Positions 1 through 6,254 of a stretch of DNA of 8,931 nucleotides are shown here, in pieces. The DNA is from Extensimonas sp963708545 (lineage in GTDB: Bacteria > Pseudomonadota > Gammaproteobacteria > Burkholderiales > Burkholderiaceae_C). The translations under genes were made by a program, and so were the position numbers. Within the stretch, counting starts at the first letter, position 1. Each line of letters starts with the position of its first letter. The notes beneath the pieces were generated by a model. That model was not told the DNA's origin and searched no databases. It saw nothing but the letters and a program-made list of their open reading frames with translations. The stretch covers positions 1 through 8,931 of the forward strand of contig CAVPUD010000104.1 of the NCBI GenBank assembly GCA_963708545.1, in the 5' to 3' direction.

Positions 1-1007
1 CAGTAGATCGTGACTTCGGTCTTGTCCACGGCAATGGGGCGGAACACGCGCACCTGCGTGCCCATCTGGTCCATGATGAACACGTTCGGGTAGACGAGCA
101 GGTTGCGTGAGCGGTACACGGCCCACTTGGCTTTTTCTGCGCCCAGGCGCGCCTCGATGTCTTCGCGTGCGGCATAGACGGGCCTGTCCTGCGGGTTGGT
201 GATTTCGGTCCAGATCACCGTGTGGCCGTTTTTCAGGTCGTAGTAGCCGCCGCGGTTGCGCGTGAAGTCGCCCACTGCGAGCACTTTCATGCCCTTGCTC
301 TCGGCGTTGATGCGGGCGCGGTTCTTGATCATCTGCACGTAGTTCGCGTGCACCGTGTCCACGTGGTAGCCATCGACGCCGTTTTCGACCTGCAGCTTCC
401 AGTTGCCGTTGTAGGTGTAAATCGAGCGGCCCTTGAGCAGCTCGATCCCTTGCGGCGATTGGTCGACGACCAGGTCGATGAAGGTCTTGCTCTCGGCCAG
501 ATGGTCTTCGAGCGGCTCGGCCTCGGGGTTGAGCGTGGCGAACAAAAAGCCGCGGTAGCTTTGCAGGCGCACCTTGACGAGGCCGCGCTTGGTTTTGTCG
601 AAGCCTTCGGGGTAGCCGGCACCTTCTTCGTTCATCACCGACAGCAGATCGCCCTTGGCGTTGAAGGCCCAGCCGTGGAACGAGCACACGAAATTGTTCG
701 CGCTGCCCTTGGAGGTGCGCGCCAGCGTGGCGCCGCGGTGCGAGCAGATGTTCACGAAGGCGTTGAGCGCGCCGTTCTTGTCGCGGTTCACGACGATGGG
801 CGTGCGCCCGATCCAGGCGGTCAGGTAGTCCTTGGGCTTGGGCAGCTGGCTCTCGTGGGCCACATAGACCCAGATTTTTTGCCATATCTTTTTCTGTTCG
901 AGCTCGAACAGTTCTTCATCGACAAAGATGCGTCTATCGACCGCGCGCAGCGCGTCGCGCTCGTGGTGCACGCATTCGTCGAGCAGGGATTGGGGGGCGG
1001 CGTCCAT
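1..1007 (-). CDS. Rieske aromatic-ring dioxygenase large (alpha) subunit, BenA/AntA type, 3' end cut off by window edge
   Basis: Catalytic large subunit of a ring-hydroxylating dioxygenase that would add O2 to a benzoate-like acid, giving a cis-diol carboxylate. Only the first 335 codons are present and the frame is open at the left edge; BenA-type proteins run to about 450 residues. The start ATG (1007) follows an AAGGAG ribosome site. The Rieske [2Fe-2S] ligands are Cys88, His90, Cys108 and His111. The iron site starts at NWKL (202-205) and continues with Asp212, His215 and His220 in DGYHVDTVH. The third iron ligand, a C-terminal Asp, lies outside the window. The stretch RNLLVYPNVFIMDQ (301-314) and the VDKTEVTIY ending at 335 are very like BenA as I remember it. 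The gene sits 67 bases after the PdxA-like gene, which probably supplies the next enzyme. Substrate (benzoate, anthranilate, a chlorobenzoate or other) cannot be decided. Its small subunit and reductase must lie to the left. Confidence 0.9.
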   Translation of the reverse strand, partial: MDAAPQSLLDECVHHERDALRAVDRRIFVDEELFELEQKKIWQKIWVYVAHESQLPKPKDYLTAWIGRTPIVVNRDKNGALNAFVNICSHRGATLARTSKGSANNFVCSFHGWAFNAKGDLLSVMNEEGAGYPEGFDKTKRGLVKVRLQSYRGFLFATLNPEAEPLEDHLAESKTFIDLVVDQSPQGIELLKGRSIYTYNGNWKLQVENGVDGYHVDTVHANYVQMIKNRARINAESKGMKVLAVGDFTRNRGGYYDLKNGHTVIWTEITNPQDRPVYAAREDIEARLGAEKAKWAVYRSRNLLVYPNVFIMDQMGTQVRVFRPIAVDKTEVTIY

Positions 1008-1074
1008 GGCAAGTCTCCTTTGCTTGAGGTGAGGGGGAACGAAAAACAGGTGGCGCGCAAGGGCGCTCAGCCTC

Positions 1075-2070
1075 TCAGGCCAGCGCCGGAAAGCCCCGCC
1101 CCGCGGCGAGCGAGGCGGCGGTGAGGATGGCGTTGAGCAGCATCGAGTGGTCGGCCACGCCGCGGCCCACGATGTCGTAGGCCGTGCCGTGCGCCACCGT
1201 GACGTGCGGGTAGGGCGGGCCCACGACCACGGCCACGTTGCCCGCGAAGGCCGCGGTCTTGATCGCGATGTGGCCCTGGTCGTGGTACATCGCGAGCACG
1301 ATGTCGTAGCGCCCTTCGATGCAGTGGCGAAACACGGTGTCGGGGCTGATGGGCCCGCTCACGTCCAGGCCCGCGGCCTGCGCGCGTGCGATGCCGGGCA
1401 GCATGCGCTCCTCTTCGGGGCCTTTGGCGTGCGGGTTGAAGCCCGCCACCGCGATGCGCGGGCGCGCCAGGCCCCAGCGGCGCAGCACCTCGTGCAGCGT
1501 GTGCACGGCGGATTCGATGAGCTCGGCGGTGATGAGCGCGGACACGTCGCGCAGCAGCACATGGTCGGTGAGGTGCGCCACGCGCAGCGGGCCCGAAACG
1601 AGCAGCAGATAGCTCTCGCCCGGCTTGGCCTGCACCACGCGGTCGAGCACGCCCGCCATGTCCATGGCCACCGAGCTGATGGGCGCCATCACGGTCGCCT
1701 GCAACCGGCCCGCGCGCGCAAAGGCGTCGGCCTCGTCGAGCCAGACCGCCGAGGCGCGCCCGCAGGCTTCGTTGTCGCGCCCGGGCGTGACCAGCGCAGG
1801 GTCGAGCGCGCCCGAGTCGAGCACCTCGAGCGCATCGGCGCCGCCGCGCACCTCTTCGGGCGTGGCCACGGTGCGCACGGGCACGGGCAAACCGAGCTGC
1901 GCCGCGGTCTGCCGCAGCACCGCGGCGCTGCCGATGGCGACGGGTTGGCACACCGCCTGCAGCCGGCCGCTCGCCCAGGACTTGAGCAGCACCTCGGGCC
2001 CCACGCCGCAGGGGTCACCGATCACCACGCCCACGCGCGGGAGTTCAGGGGCTTGCGGGGAAGAAGTCAC
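1075..2070 (-). CDS. PdxA-family dehydrogenase, probably a TphB-like aromatic cis-dihydrodiol carboxylate dehydrogenase
   Basis: Annotation pipelines would call this 4-hydroxythreonine-4-phosphate dehydrogenase (PdxA). The family fold is clear: GDPCGVGPE near residue 18, metal-ligand histidines at His170 (DHVLLRDV), His214 (FNPHA) and His263 (MYHDQG), and AHGTAYDIVGRG near 293. The 331-residue length suits PdxA. However, the Asn/His-Lys segment after AP (APISS at 129-133) and the GHTE substrate loop of true PdxA are absent. DQGHI and GRGVAD recall TphB, the terephthalate-dihydrodiol dehydrogenase. I infer NAD(P)-dependent oxidation and decarboxylation of the diol made by the adjacent Rieske enzyme. 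The chosen start is GTG at 2070, five bases after GGAGG. An upstream ATG at 2175 would add 35 residues unlike the family and run into the promoter and repeat region. Family assignment is firm; the catabolic role is inference. Confidence 0.85.
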   Translation of the reverse strand: MTSSPQAPELPRVGVVIGDPCGVGPEVLLKSWASGRLQAVCQPVAIGSAAVLRQTAAQLGLPVPVRTVATPEEVRGGADALEVLDSGALDPALVTPGRDNEACGRASAVWLDEADAFARAGRLQATVMAPISSVAMDMAGVLDRVVQAKPGESYLLLVSGPLRVAHLTDHVLLRDVSALITAELIESAVHTLHEVLRRWGLARPRIAVAGFNPHAKGPEEERMLPGIARAQAAGLDVSGPISPDTVFRHCIEGRYDIVLAMYHDQGHIAIKTAAFAGNVAVVVGPPYPHVTVAHGTAYDIVGRGVADHSMLLNAILTAASLAAGRGFPALA

Positions 2071-2075
2071 ATCCA

Positions 2076-2080
2076 CCTCC
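2076..2080 (-). promoter_or_regulatory. Ribosome binding site GGAGG that fixes the GTG start of the PdxA-like gene
   Basis: On the minus strand GGAGG is followed by five bases and then GTG ACT (start at 2070). No other start codon nearby has a comparable site. The resulting protein begins about ten residues before the conserved beta strand RVGVVIGDP, as expected for this family. Confidence 0.75.
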
Positions 2081-2143
2081 AAAAATCGAAAAAGCAAGAG
2101 GCCAAAAATGCATGTTTCATAGGCGTGACGTGCGCTATAAAAT

Positions 2144-2224
2144 TGATTGCAAAAAATAGGTAATGAATTTGGCATTTAGCGCTTTAATAGCAAGCGCAAG
2201 CAGCTCTTTTTATGATTGCAAAAT
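2144..2224. repeat. Intergenic hairpin element flanked by 11-bp direct repeats
   Basis: TGATTGCAAAA occurs at 2144-2154 and again at 2213-2223 in the same orientation. Between the copies is a hairpin with stem GCGCTT (2179-2184) and AAGCGC (2192-2197) and a 7-base loop. Read on the minus strand, the sequence AGCTGCTTGCGCTTGCTATT resembles short palindromic repeats I remember as abundant between genes in Acidovorax- and Polaromonas-type genomes. Going rightward the hairpin is followed by TTTTT (2207-2211), so it might also weaken antisense transcription. The dispersed-repeat identity is from memory. Confidence 0.5.
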
Positions 2225-2227
2225 TCA

Positions 2228-3241
2228 TCAACTCTCTGGCGTGCGCCCAAGCCAGCGCAAGGCGTTGCCCTGGCGCAGCGCCTGCTGCGCGGCGGCGTCC
2301 AGCGCCAGGGCGGCCACGCGGCCCACCGGGTCTTTGTCCATGATCGCGAACGGGTAGTCGCTGCCCAGCATGATCTGGCTGATGCCAAAACTCTGGATCA
2401 AAAATGCGATGCCGGCGGCGTCATAGACCAGGTCGTCGTAGAACATGCTGCGCGCCGCCGTGCGCGGCGCCACGGGCATGGCCTGCTGCAGCGGCGGGAA
2501 CTGCTCCCACGCGTGCTGCAGGCGCGGCAGCAGCTGCGCGAGCGTGCCGCCGCCGTGGCTGAAGGCGATGCGCAGGCGCGGATGGCGTGCGAGCGTGCCG
2601 CCGGTCAAAAGCGAGGCCGCCGACAGCCCCACCTCGCCCGGAAAGGCCAGTGCCTGCTCCAAAATGGGCGGGCCGACCAGCCTGTCCATGCCCGCGGGGC
2701 GCAGCGCGTGCACGAAGATGGCCGCGCCCCAGCGCTCGGCCGCCGCGAAAAACGGCGCGAAGCGCGCGTCGCCAATGCTCACGCCGTCGATGTTGCTGCC
2801 GATTTCGACCCCCGCGAGGCCGCACTGGTGCACGGCGTGGTCGAGCTCGTCGATCGCGCGCTCCACGTCCTGCAGGGGCACGGCGCCCAGGCCGACGAAG
2901 CGCGCGGGCGCCTGCTGCACCATGCCCGCGATGCTCTCGTTCAAGTAGCGCGTGAGCACCTGCGCGTCGGCGCCATCCAGCCAGTACGAGAGCAGCTCGG
3001 GCATGGGCGAGAGCACCTGCTGGCCGACTTGCATGGCGTCCATGTCGGCCAGGCGCACCTGGCAGTCCCAGCACTGGTGCGACACGGTGCGATAGACCTT
3101 GCCGTCCAGCATCACGTGCTTGTGACAGGACTGGGCATCGGCCATGCTGGGCCAGCGCACGCCCAGGCGCTGTCCCAGGTAGGGCGGGAATTCGGCTGGA
3201 ACGACGTGCGTGTGCACGTCTATGCTTGCAAAAGTGCTCAT
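2228..3241 (-). CDS. ACMSD-family amidohydrolase, probable decarboxylase of a carboxymuconate-semialdehyde-type ring-cleavage product
   Basis: A 337-residue amidohydrolase-2 (TIM-barrel) enzyme very like 2-amino-3-carboxymuconate-6-semialdehyde decarboxylase (ACMSD). Expected metal ligands are His10 and His12 (HTH), His178 (FVHA) and Asp295 (GSDYPF), with catalytic His229 (SHGGG). Each is one position after the remembered Pseudomonas fluorescens ACMSD residues 9, 11, 177, 294 and 228. Arg51 (KVYR) and Arg240 match the two arginines that hold the substrate carboxylates there. The region DGKVYRTVSHQCWD is also close to ACMSD. The ATG overlaps the TetR stop (ATGA) and has no clear ribosome site, so translation is probably coupled. 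In this operon the likely substrate is the 3-carboxylated meta-cleavage product made by the extradiol dioxygenase. Tryptophan or 2-nitrobenzoate catabolism is less likely because no kynurenine-pathway gene is nearby. Family assignment is strong; the substrate is inferred. Confidence 0.87.
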   Translation of the reverse strand: MSTFASIDVHTHVVPAEFPPYLGQRLGVRWPSMADAQSCHKHVMLDGKVYRTVSHQCWDCQVRLADMDAMQVGQQVLSPMPELLSYWLDGADAQVLTRYLNESIAGMVQQAPARFVGLGAVPLQDVERAIDELDHAVHQCGLAGVEIGSNIDGVSIGDARFAPFFAAAERWGAAIFVHALRPAGMDRLVGPPILEQALAFPGEVGLSAASLLTGGTLARHPRLRIAFSHGGGTLAQLLPRLQHAWEQFPPLQQAMPVAPRTAARSMFYDDLVYDAAGIAFLIQSFGISQIMLGSDYPFAIMDKDPVGRVAALALDAAAQQALRQGNALRWLGRTPES

Positions 3242-4017
3242 ACGGCGGCGGGCCTGCGGGCAGGCAGGGGTTCGGGCGGGGGTTCGGGCTGTTGTGCCCC
3301 AGAAGAGGGCGCGCGAGAGGGCGGTGCGGCGCGCTCGCTGGGCTGACGGCTTGCGAGGTAGCTGCCGAGGATTTCCACCCACAGGCGCAGCAGGCGCTGC
3401 ACCTGCGCGGGGTCTGGCGCCCACAAATGGCGCACGCCAAAACCGCGTACCAGGCTCACGGTGAGCAGCAGCAGGTCTTCGCTGAGCTCGGCGCTCAGGC
3501 CCAGCTCCTCGATCACGGCGAGCCACTGCCGCTCGACCGGGCGGCGGTAGTTGTGCACCACGGCCACGGCGGTGTCCTTCAGGGCCGGGTCCTTGCCGCC
3601 TGCGAGCAGCATGTCCAGGCCCACGGCAAAGCAGTCGCTGAAATAAAACGCCTGCGTGTCTTTGAGCAGGGCCTGGGCCGGATTGCCCGAATGCCGCGCG
3701 CTTTCGGCCAGGCGCAGGCCGTCGGCCAGTGCGATGCCAAACACGTGCTCCATGGCCGCCGTGACGAGTTCGAGCTTGCTCGGGAAATGGTGCACCAGCG
3801 CCCCGCGCGACACCCCTGCGCGCTGCGCGACCTCGGGCGTCGTGAGCCCGGCAAAGCCGCGCTCCTTGAGCACCGCAAAGGCCGCATCGAGGATGCGCCC
3901 GCGCGTCTCGTCGCTGCGCATGGCCTGCGTGCGGCGCGGCTTTTGGGCCGCGGCACGCGGCTTGCGGCGTGGCGCGGCGGAGGTTTCGGGAGTCTGCGGT
4001 GCTGGCATGGTGCTCAT
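3238..4017 (-). CDS. TetR-family transcriptional regulator, CymR-like
   Basis: A one-component repressor with an N-terminal TetR helix-turn-helix (about residues 40-85, containing GVSRGALVHHFPSKLEL at 68-84) and a C-terminal ligand-binding domain to about residue 223. RRTQA at 28-32 followed by the helix-turn-helix, DPAL (143-146) and VRGFGVRHLW (190-199) line up with CymR, the p-cumate-responsive repressor of Pseudomonas putida F1, as I remember it. At 259 residues it is longer than the roughly 200 of CymR: it has a basic Ala/Pro-rich N-terminal extension and a Pro/Ala/Arg-rich C-terminal tail of about 35 residues, both probably disordered. The start at 4017 has no convincing ribosome site; ATG at 4008 or 3921 is possible. 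It sits inside the operon, 25 bases after the SDR gene and overlapping the amidohydrolase by 4 bases. Autoregulation through the operon promoter is therefore likely. Confidence 0.87.
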   Translation of the reverse strand: MSTMPAPQTPETSAAPRRKPRAAAQKPRRTQAMRSDETRGRILDAAFAVLKERGFAGLTTPEVAQRAGVSRGALVHHFPSKLELVTAAMEHVFGIALADGLRLAESARHSGNPAQALLKDTQAFYFSDCFAVGLDMLLAGGKDPALKDTAVAVVHNYRRPVERQWLAVIEELGLSAELSEDLLLLTVSLVRGFGVRHLWAPDPAQVQRLLRLWVEILGSYLASRQPSERAAPPSRAPSSGAQQPEPPPEPLPARRPAAV

Positions 4018-4042
4018 GGAAAAGGCAAGTCTGCTCGATGGC

Positions 4043-4843
4043 CTAGCCGCGCATGGTGCTGCCGCCGTTGACGCTGATCACCTGCCCGGTCACGAAAGAC
4101 GCCTCGGCCGAAGCCACGTAGCTGACCATGGACGCGACCTCGGCCATCTCGGCGGCGCGCCCCATGGGGATGATGCTGACGAAGCGCTCGACCAGCGCCG
4201 GGTCTTTTTCGGCGATCTCCACGAGCTGCGGCGTGCGCACCGCGCAGGGGGCGACCGTGTTCACGGTGATGCCGTCGCGCGCGAACTCGCGCGCCAGGCC
4301 CGTGGTCAGGCCGTGCGCGCCGCCCTTGGCCGCGTTGTAGGCCGCGTGCGCCCACAGGCCACTCATGACCGAATCCGCGCCGATGATGATGATGCGCCCG
4401 TAGCGCTGCTGTTGCATGCTCGGCAGGGCCGCGCGGCAGCACCACAGCACCGTCCAGAGGTTGCGGTCTATGGTCTGCTTGAGCGTCTGCGGCGTGTGCT
4501 CCAAAAAGGGCAGGATCACGCCGCCGCCCGCGTTGTTCACGAGAATGTCTATGCGTCCGAAGGCGTCGCGCGTGGCCTGCATCAGCGCCTCCGCCGTGGC
4601 TTCGAGCGACAGGTCGCCCGCGGCGGTGATGACCTCGGCGCCGCTGGCGCGCACCGCGGCTGCGCTGGCTTCGAGCCCTGCGGCATCGGCGTCGGCGAGC
4701 GCCAGGCTGGCGCCGTCGCGCGCCAGGCGCAGCGCGATCTCGAGCCCGATGCCGCGCGCCGCGCCCGTGACCACGGCCACACGGCCCGCGTGCGGCTGCG
4801 CCTTGAAGGCCCAGTCCTGCCCCGAAGAGGTCACCGTGCTCAT
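4043..4843 (-). CDS. SDR-family cis-dihydrodiol dehydrogenase (CmtB/BenD-like)
   Basis: A 266-residue short-chain dehydrogenase that would oxidise the cis-dihydrodiol made by the Rieske dioxygenase to a catechol, reducing NAD+. The Rossmann glycine motif is TGAARGIG (26-33). NNAG is at 103-106 and the catalytic pair is Tyr169 and Lys173 (YNAAK). The run NLWTVLWCCRAALPSM (128-143) and the C-terminal SFVTGQVISVNGGST are typical of dihydrodiol dehydrogenases of aromatic acids. The usual catalytic Ser, 13 residues before Tyr169, is Ala156 here, with Ser158 two residues later (GADS). The ATG has a strong AGGAGG site four bases upstream and overlaps the stop of the extradiol dioxygenase gene as ATGA. 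Generic 3-oxoacyl-ACP reductase (FabG-like) is the alternative label, but the context argues against it. Confidence 0.87.
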   Translation of the reverse strand: MSTVTSSGQDWAFKAQPHAGRVAVVTGAARGIGLEIALRLARDGASLALADADAAGLEASAAAVRASGAEVITAAGDLSLEATAEALMQATRDAFGRIDILVNNAGGGVILPFLEHTPQTLKQTIDRNLWTVLWCCRAALPSMQQQRYGRIIIIGADSVMSGLWAHAAYNAAKGGAHGLTTGLAREFARDGITVNTVAPCAVRTPQLVEIAEKDPALVERFVSIIPMGRAAEMAEVASMVSYVASAEASFVTGQVISVNGGSTMRG

Positions 4844-5751
4844 GCGGCCTCCTGCCGTTCGATCTGCCCGACCTTGCCGAAGGCGGGCTTGGGCAAGCTG
4901 CCCCAGGTGTCGAGCGCGAGCGGGTGCGGCTCGAGCATGCGCGGCTCGCGGGCGCCTTTTTCGGGGAATTCCTCCATGCCGAAGCTGTATTCGATGGTCA
5001 TGCCGTCGGGGTCGAGGAAATACAAGAAGATGCTGCCCGAGGGCATGTGCCGCCCGGGGCCGAAGACAATGGGAATTTCGGCCTTTTGCATGCGGTTCAT
5101 GGCGCGGCCGATGTCGTCGATGTCGCTGACCATGAAGTTCACGTGGTTCAGGTGGTTGCCGCCTTGCGAGCGCCCGATCGCGAAGCTGTGGTGGAAGGGA
5201 TTGGGCTGGCAGCGCATAAAGGCAAAGTGCCCTTCGACGAAGTCCGAAATCGCAAAACCGAGCTGCGCGTGCAAAAACGCCGCCATCTCGTCGAAGCGCT
5301 CGACCGAGAGCACCACGTGCCCCAGGCGCGCGATCTTGGCGAGGCGCTGCTGGAAGGGCACGGCCATCTGCTGCATGCGCGTGTAAAGCTCCATGGTCAG
5401 GCCCGAGTGCGGTTCGACGAAGCGCAGGCCGTCGCCCTGGCGCAGCAGGGCACGCTCCTCGGCGCTGATGTCGTGCACGGCCAGGCCCAGGCTTTCGAGG
5501 TGCTTGCGCGCGTGTTCGAGCTCGGCGCGGTTTTCGAGCTCGAAGCCCACGCGCTTGACGCCCGGCGCCGCGGCCGGGTAGAGCACGATGTTGTGGTGGT
5601 CGGTGCTGCAGCGCAAAAACGCCGGCTCGCCGGGTGTGCGCTCGGTGAGGTCCAGCCCCACGAGCTCGGTATAAAACGGGATCGAACGCTCGACGTCGGT
5701 GACGTTCAAGGCCACGTAGCCGAGCTTGCGGTAGCGAAAGGGGATGCTCAT
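4840..5751 (-). CDS. Type I extradiol ring-cleavage dioxygenase (VOC superfamily, CmtC-like)
   Basis: A 303-residue, two-domain iron(II) extradiol dioxygenase that opens a catechol ring next to the hydroxyl pair. The C-terminal domain holds the metal site: His145 (LGHVVL), His203 (NHVNFMV) and Glu254 (TIEYSF). The second-sphere residues are His188 (PFHHSF), His235 (GRH) and Tyr244, which have the same relative spacing as His241, Tyr250 and Glu260 of BphC. Where BphC has Asp244, this protein has Ser238. The N-terminal domain starts KLGYVALNVTDVERS. The set HHSFAIG, DIDDIGRAM, PSGSIFLYFLDPDG and EYSFGMEEFPE is what I recall for 2,3-dihydroxy-p-cumate dioxygenase (CmtC), so a 2,3-dihydroxybenzoate-type substrate is favoured over plain catechol. 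The gene lies 14 bases after the small subunit with a weak AAGAAAG site, and overlaps the SDR start by four bases. Confidence 0.88.
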   Translation of the reverse strand: MSIPFRYRKLGYVALNVTDVERSIPFYTELVGLDLTERTPGEPAFLRCSTDHHNIVLYPAAAPGVKRVGFELENRAELEHARKHLESLGLAVHDISAEERALLRQGDGLRFVEPHSGLTMELYTRMQQMAVPFQQRLAKIARLGHVVLSVERFDEMAAFLHAQLGFAISDFVEGHFAFMRCQPNPFHHSFAIGRSQGGNHLNHVNFMVSDIDDIGRAMNRMQKAEIPIVFGPGRHMPSGSIFLYFLDPDGMTIEYSFGMEEFPEKGAREPRMLEPHPLALDTWGSLPKPAFGKVGQIERQEAA

Positions 5752-5765
5752 GGCGGTGTTCTTTC

Positions 5766-6254
5766 TTACAGCAGGATGCTCACGCGCCCTTGCGGACGCA
5801 GCGCTTCGAGGTCGAGCACGCAGCGCTTCTTGCGGATCTTGAGCGCGCCGCCCGCGCCGCGCACCAGCGTGTAGTCGGTGCTGCCTACGTAGGTGTCGGT
5901 GAATCCGTCCTTGCTGCGGTAGGTGACGAAAGCGGCGTTGACCTGGGCACTGTCGGCACTGCGCGCGAGGATGCGCACGTTGCTCACGATGTGGCGCGTC
6001 TTGGAGCGCGGCTGTTCGGAGACGGCCATTTTTTTCTGCAGGCGCTTCACGCGCTCGCTGAGCCGGAAGGCGTCATCGGCGATGTAAAAAAGGCTGCTCG
6101 CGGGGTTGGCGTCGCGCGGCAGGTCGGTGGCGGGCACCTCGTAGCGCGCGTCGTCGGTGTAGAGCGCGAGCCAGTCGTCGAGCCGCCAGTCGTCGAGCAG
6201 TGCGGCTTCGTGGTAGAGAAAGTCCTCGACTTCGGAGCGGGTCAGGTTTTGCAT
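5766..6254 (-). CDS. Rieske aromatic-ring dioxygenase small (beta) subunit
   Basis: A 162-residue small subunit of the SnoaL/NTF2-like fold that packs with the large subunit as an alpha3beta3 hexamer; it is structural and can influence substrate range. The family signature is the early run EVEDFLYHEAALLDDWRLDD (8-27), then LALYTDDARYEVP (29-41), SKTRHIVSNVRI (84-95) and the ending RKKRCVLDLEALRPQGRVSILL-type tail. The length is normal for the family. The ATG at 6254 has an AAGGAGG site, and the gene overlaps the end of the large-subunit gene by 13 bases in another frame. That arrangement suggests coupled translation and matched stoichiometry. An in-frame upstream extension to 6521 is ignored because it runs over the large-subunit gene and does not resemble the family. 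Confidence 0.92.
   Translation of the reverse strand: MQNLTRSEVEDFLYHEAALLDDWRLDDWLALYTDDARYEVPATDLPRDANPASSLFYIADDAFRLSERVKRLQKKMAVSEQPRSKTRHIVSNVRILARSADSAQVNAAFVTYRSKDGFTDTYVGSTDYTLVRGAGGALKIRKKRCVLDLEALRPQGRVSILL

Larger units (their letters stand above)
2071..2227 (-). promoter_or_regulatory. AT-rich intergenic region, probable promoter region of the PdxA-like/BenA-like unit
   Basis: This 157-base gap is far more AT-rich than the genes on either side and is the only sizeable gap among the leftward genes, so the downstream pair probably has its own promoter. A possible minus-strand -10 is TATAGC (2139 to 2134), a 4 of 6 match, but no good -35 lies at a suitable distance. A dispersed-repeat-like hairpin occupies the half nearest the amidohydrolase. 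No gene was found here. Confidence 0.4.

Noticed and set aside
222..1124. Plus-strand open frame of 300 codons at the left edge
   Set aside because: It is antisense to the partial BenA-like gene, whose minus-strand reading has intact Rieske and iron-binding motifs.
1147..2163. Plus-strand open frame of 338 codons opposite the PdxA-like gene
   Set aside because: His/Ala/Arg-rich antisense translation with no domain; the opposite strand carries the conserved PdxA-family motifs.
2071..2175. ATG at 2175 as start of the PdxA-like gene
   Set aside because: The added 35 residues do not resemble the family, overlap the AT-rich promoter and repeat region, and lack the GGAGG that precedes GTG at 2070.
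2179..2211. Intrinsic terminator between the two modules
   Set aside because: The T run follows the hairpin only in the rightward direction, against the direction of all nearby genes, so it is not a terminator for the amidohydrolase gene.
3242..3526. Longer amidohydrolase starting at 3526
   Set aside because: The extra 95 residues are the shifted frame of the TetR C-terminus. The metal-binding HTH motif sits ten residues after the ATG at 3241, as in ACMSD.
3656..5386. Plus-strand open frame of 576 codons across the TetR, SDR and extradiol genes
   Set aside because: It lies antisense to three well-supported genes, has low-complexity Arg/Ala/His-rich translation and no recognisable domain. 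It is a GC-rich shadow frame.
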